From: Patescibacteria group bacterium
Lineage (GTDB): Bacteria; Patescibacteriota; Saccharimonadia; Saccharimonadales; CAIOMD01
Reading direction: 5' to 3'
DNA: 15,667 bases
NCBI GenBank assembly: GCA_025453305.1
Contig: JALOQO010000028.1
Coordinates: forward strand, 1-15,667
Below are positions 14,308-15,667 of this stretch, one piece after another. How positions within the stretch are numbered: position 1 is the stretch's first letter; each line of letters begins with the position of its first letter. The notes under the pieces were generated by a model. That model was given only the letters and a program-made list of their open reading frames with translations, had not been told where the DNA came from and made no database searches. The translations under genes were made by a program, and so were the position numbers.

Positions 14308-15090
14308 GTGGCATATATAAAAAGAAACTCTACTTATCAACCGGGCCAAACCGCACCCTACACTATTAGCCGTAGCAAAATAGAGTTGTTTACACAGTGC
14401 CAGCGGTGTTTTTGGCTAGATGCTAGGCAGGGAATCAAGCGCCCTAGTAGCCCGCCGTTCCAAATAAACAAAGCCATAGATGAACTTTTTAAAAAAGAAT
14501 TTGACGGTTACCGCAAAAACCAACTGCCGCATCCAATAATGATAAAAAATAAAATAGATGTCGTGCCGTTTGATCACGAGCTAATGGATACCTGGCGAGA
14601 TACTTTTAAGGGTATTAGAACCTTATATGAACCTCAAAATTTAGAAATATTTGGCGGGGTTGATGATATCTGGGTTGATTCTGACGATAATTTGATAGTG
14701 GTAGATTATAAAGCAACAGCCAAAGCTAAAGAGGTGGATCTTGATGCCGACTGGCAACAAAGTTACAAAAGGCAACTAGAGGTTTATCAGTGGTTGCTTA
14801 GGCAAAACGGTTTTAAGGTGAGTGATACAGGGTATTTTGTGTATGCTAACGCAATATTTAGTGGAGACAACTTTAACGACACTCTTAAATTCACCACAAA
14901 ACTAATATCCCACACCGGATCTGATAAATGGATAGAACCAACACTGGCTGACATTAAACGAGTTCTAGAAGGGCCTATCCCAAAAACAGGCGATTCTATA
15001 ATGGGCGGAGAGTGCGAATTTTGTGGATATGCCAAAAAGAGAACCGAGTTAACTCTAGATTATTTAAAAACAATTAAAAATAAGCACTAA
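14308..15090 (+). CDS. RecB/Cas4-like PD-(D/E)XK nuclease with four cysteines
   Basis: A 260-residue stand-alone nuclease domain of the PD-(D/E)XK superfamily. The active-site pieces are G117-V-D-D120, VVD133-Y-K135 and the downstream Q156-L-E-V-Y160 helix motif typical of RecB and Cas4 types. Two CxxC pairs, C31-x-x-C34 in the N-terminal FTQCQRCFWL and C236-x-x-C239 near the C-terminus, bracket the fold, as the cysteines of the 4Fe-4S cluster do in AddB and Cas4, though the spacing here is CxxC...CxxC. It could bind Fe-S or zinc. The start is GTG: an in-frame TAA at 14284-14286 leaves no ATG upstream. No CRISPR array or helicase gene is adjacent, so a DNA-repair role is more likely than adaptation. 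Its last 17 bases overlap the end of the convergent - strand gene. Confidence 0.85.
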   Translation: MAYIKRNSTYQPGQTAPYTISRSKIELFTQCQRCFWLDARQGIKRPSSPPFQINKAIDELFKKEFDGYRKNQLPHPIMIKNKIDVVPFDHELMDTWRDTFKGIRTLYEPQNLEIFGGVDDIWVDSDDNLIVVDYKATAKAKEVDLDADWQQSYKRQLEVYQWLLRQNGFKVSDTGYFVYANAIFSGDNFNDTLKFTTKLISHTGSDKWIEPTLADIKRVLEGPIPKTGDSIMGGECEFCGYAKKRTELTLDYLKTIKNKH

Positions 15091-15535
15091 TAGGCGAGCC
15101 ATCGATATAAACATTTTGTATCACCCATATATCGCCGGCATACTTTTCAGAAAAAATGTCTAAATTATAGTCACCAATTTGGCTAGCCAAAAGTGGGCTA
15201 GATTTACTTAACGGGAAACTAATTTGTTCACCGGCATTTCCGTTTTTTGCAGTATATTTAGTTACTTTATAGCCATCTGTAGGTGGCTGAAAGGAATTTA
15301 ATAACAAATTACAGGTTTTATTGTTTTTACATTCCGACAGAGCCTTGGTTGTATCGCTAGTGTTTGAAACCTTGGCAATTTCGTTGGCCAGCGCAGGGCC
15401 CATCAGTGCATTAGCGGTTACAAAATCACCACTTTTTATAGCAGCAAAAAATGTTCGGATACTGTCTATAGAAGTTTTTGGTGGAGTTACATTTTTTGAA
15501 ACAACTGGTGCAACGGCAGGGTTACTGTTGCCGGC
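15074..15535 (-). CDS. Probable secreted or lipoprotein-like protein, 3' part only
   Basis: The frame is open from its stop at 15074 to the window end on the - strand, so the ATG at 15403 is internal. Upstream of it the reading continues through a Pro/Val/Ser/Thr-rich linker (SNPAVAPVVSKNVTPPKTS), then SIDSIRTFFAAIKSGDFVTA. The compact C-terminal domain of about 130 residues has two Cys in ECKNNKTCN. The F..AIKSGDF..A..L pattern recalls NTF2-like DUF4878-type lipoprotein domains, but this is a weak match by eye. I end the trusted part near 15535, because beyond that the sequence reads better as a different gene on the + strand. The expected membrane anchor or signal is therefore missing. It converges on the nuclease gene with a 17-base overlap and no terminator. 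Confidence 0.6.
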   Translation of the reverse strand, partial: AGNSNPAVAPVVSKNVTPPKTSIDSIRTFFAAIKSGDFVTANALMGPALANEIAKVSNTSDTTKALSECKNNKTCNLLLNSFQPPTDGYKVTKYTAKNGNAGEQISFPLSKSSPLLASQIGDYNLDIFSEKYAGDIWVIQNVYIDGSPISAYF

Positions 15536-15667
15536 TATCTTTTTGAAGTGGAAGAAGTCTCCGGAAAGTTTCTGAAGATCAGGATTCCTGACGGTCGTAC
15601 AGGGTTTGTAAAAAAGTCCGATTGCATCCCTTTCGGCAAATGGATTGACAATGAACCCAGCGCTTCG
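15533..15667 (+). CDS. SH3-like domain fragment, probably foreign or chimeric contig end
   Basis: On the + strand the last 45 codons encode a bacterial SH3-type sequence: LFEVEEVSGKFLKIRIPDGR, then TGFVKKSD and PFGKW. This arrangement is typical of SH3 domains preceding NlpC/P60 peptidases, notably in Bacteroidota. There is no start codon: the frame is closed by a TGA at 15497-15499, and the codons between it and the domain look non-coding. Codon use (CTG, AAG, ATC, TCC) differs from the TTA/CTA, AAA, ATA style elsewhere in the window, and I count about 46% G+C over 15541-15667. The simplest reading is an assembly join; a real insertion or a broken gene is possible. Confidence 0.45.

Noticed and set aside
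14308..15090. Nuclease as CRISPR Cas4
   Set aside because: No repeats, cas1 or cas2 in the window, and cysteine spacing differs from Cas4.
15074..15090. 17-base tail-to-tail overlap of the nuclease and - strand genes as a sign of a wrong gene call
   Set aside because: Both C-termini are well formed, and short convergent overlaps are common in compact genomes.
15321..15575. 84-codon + strand frame over the window end
   Set aside because: It runs antisense to the better-supported - strand protein, and its tail is in a different frame from the clear SH3 sequence.
1..15667. tRNA, rRNA, insertion sequence, prophage or CRISPR array
   Set aside because: No T-loop-like RNA signatures, transposase motifs, terminal repeats or regularly spaced repeats were seen on reading.

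Overview
The window is AT-rich and densely coded, with almost every gene on the + strand. It most resembles a member of the Candidate Phyla Radiation (Patescibacteria), probably Candidatus Saccharibacteria. The grounds are the short intergenic gaps, many 1-nt stop/start overlaps, the dockerin-like repeats of the form D-x-N-x-D...DLSxLLxxW on an exported protein, and an frr-uppS-rseP-proS gene order without cdsA. TGA is a real stop (it ends lysS), which argues against the recoded Gracilibacteria/Absconditabacteria. The taxonomy is inferred from sequence character only; no search was run.

Layout. (1) 1-1407: 3' part of a membrane-anchored, dockerin-like, secreted metallophosphoesterase. (2) 1465-5175: a tightly coupled run of ribosome recycling factor, a small membrane protein, undecaprenyl diphosphate synthase, the site-2 protease RseP and a CPBP intramembrane protease. 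(3) 5235-9136: prolyl-tRNA synthetase, an unusually short GreA, and a lysyl-tRNA synthetase with several altered active-site positions. (4) 9144-11248: a carotenoid gene pair placed directly behind lysS, a CrtI/CrtD-type desaturase overlapping a CruF-type carotenoid hydratase. (5) 11268-11582: a self-contained unit with promoter, strong Shine-Dalgarno, 61-residue very basic protein and rho-independent terminator. (6) 11641-15090: an exported M14 zinc peptidase with Ig-like domains, RsmE, and a RecB/Cas4-like PD-(D/E)XK nuclease carrying two CxxC pairs. (7) 15074 to about 15535: the 3' part of a probably secreted protein on the - strand. (8) The last ~130 bases read on the + strand as an SH3 domain of a different codon style, probably an assembly join at a contig end.

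How it fits together. Regions 2 and 3 are housekeeping genes for translation, transcription fidelity, cell-wall lipid carrier synthesis and membrane proteolysis. The surface proteins (dockerin-phosphoesterase, M14 peptidase, - strand protein) would suit a cell that feeds on or attaches to another bacterium. The most striking content is the carotenoid pair, which implies modification of a carotenoid although no phytoene synthase is visible here.

A recurring regulatory pattern is a -10 box, often an extended TGn-TATAAT type, sitting 6-8 nt before the start codon with no Shine-Dalgarno. It suggests leaderless transcripts for frr, lysS, rsmE and the nuclease gene, while proS, greA and the 61-residue gene have leaders with ribosome binding sites. 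I saw no tRNA, rRNA, CRISPR array or insertion sequence. No gene-free stretch exceeds 300 bases.
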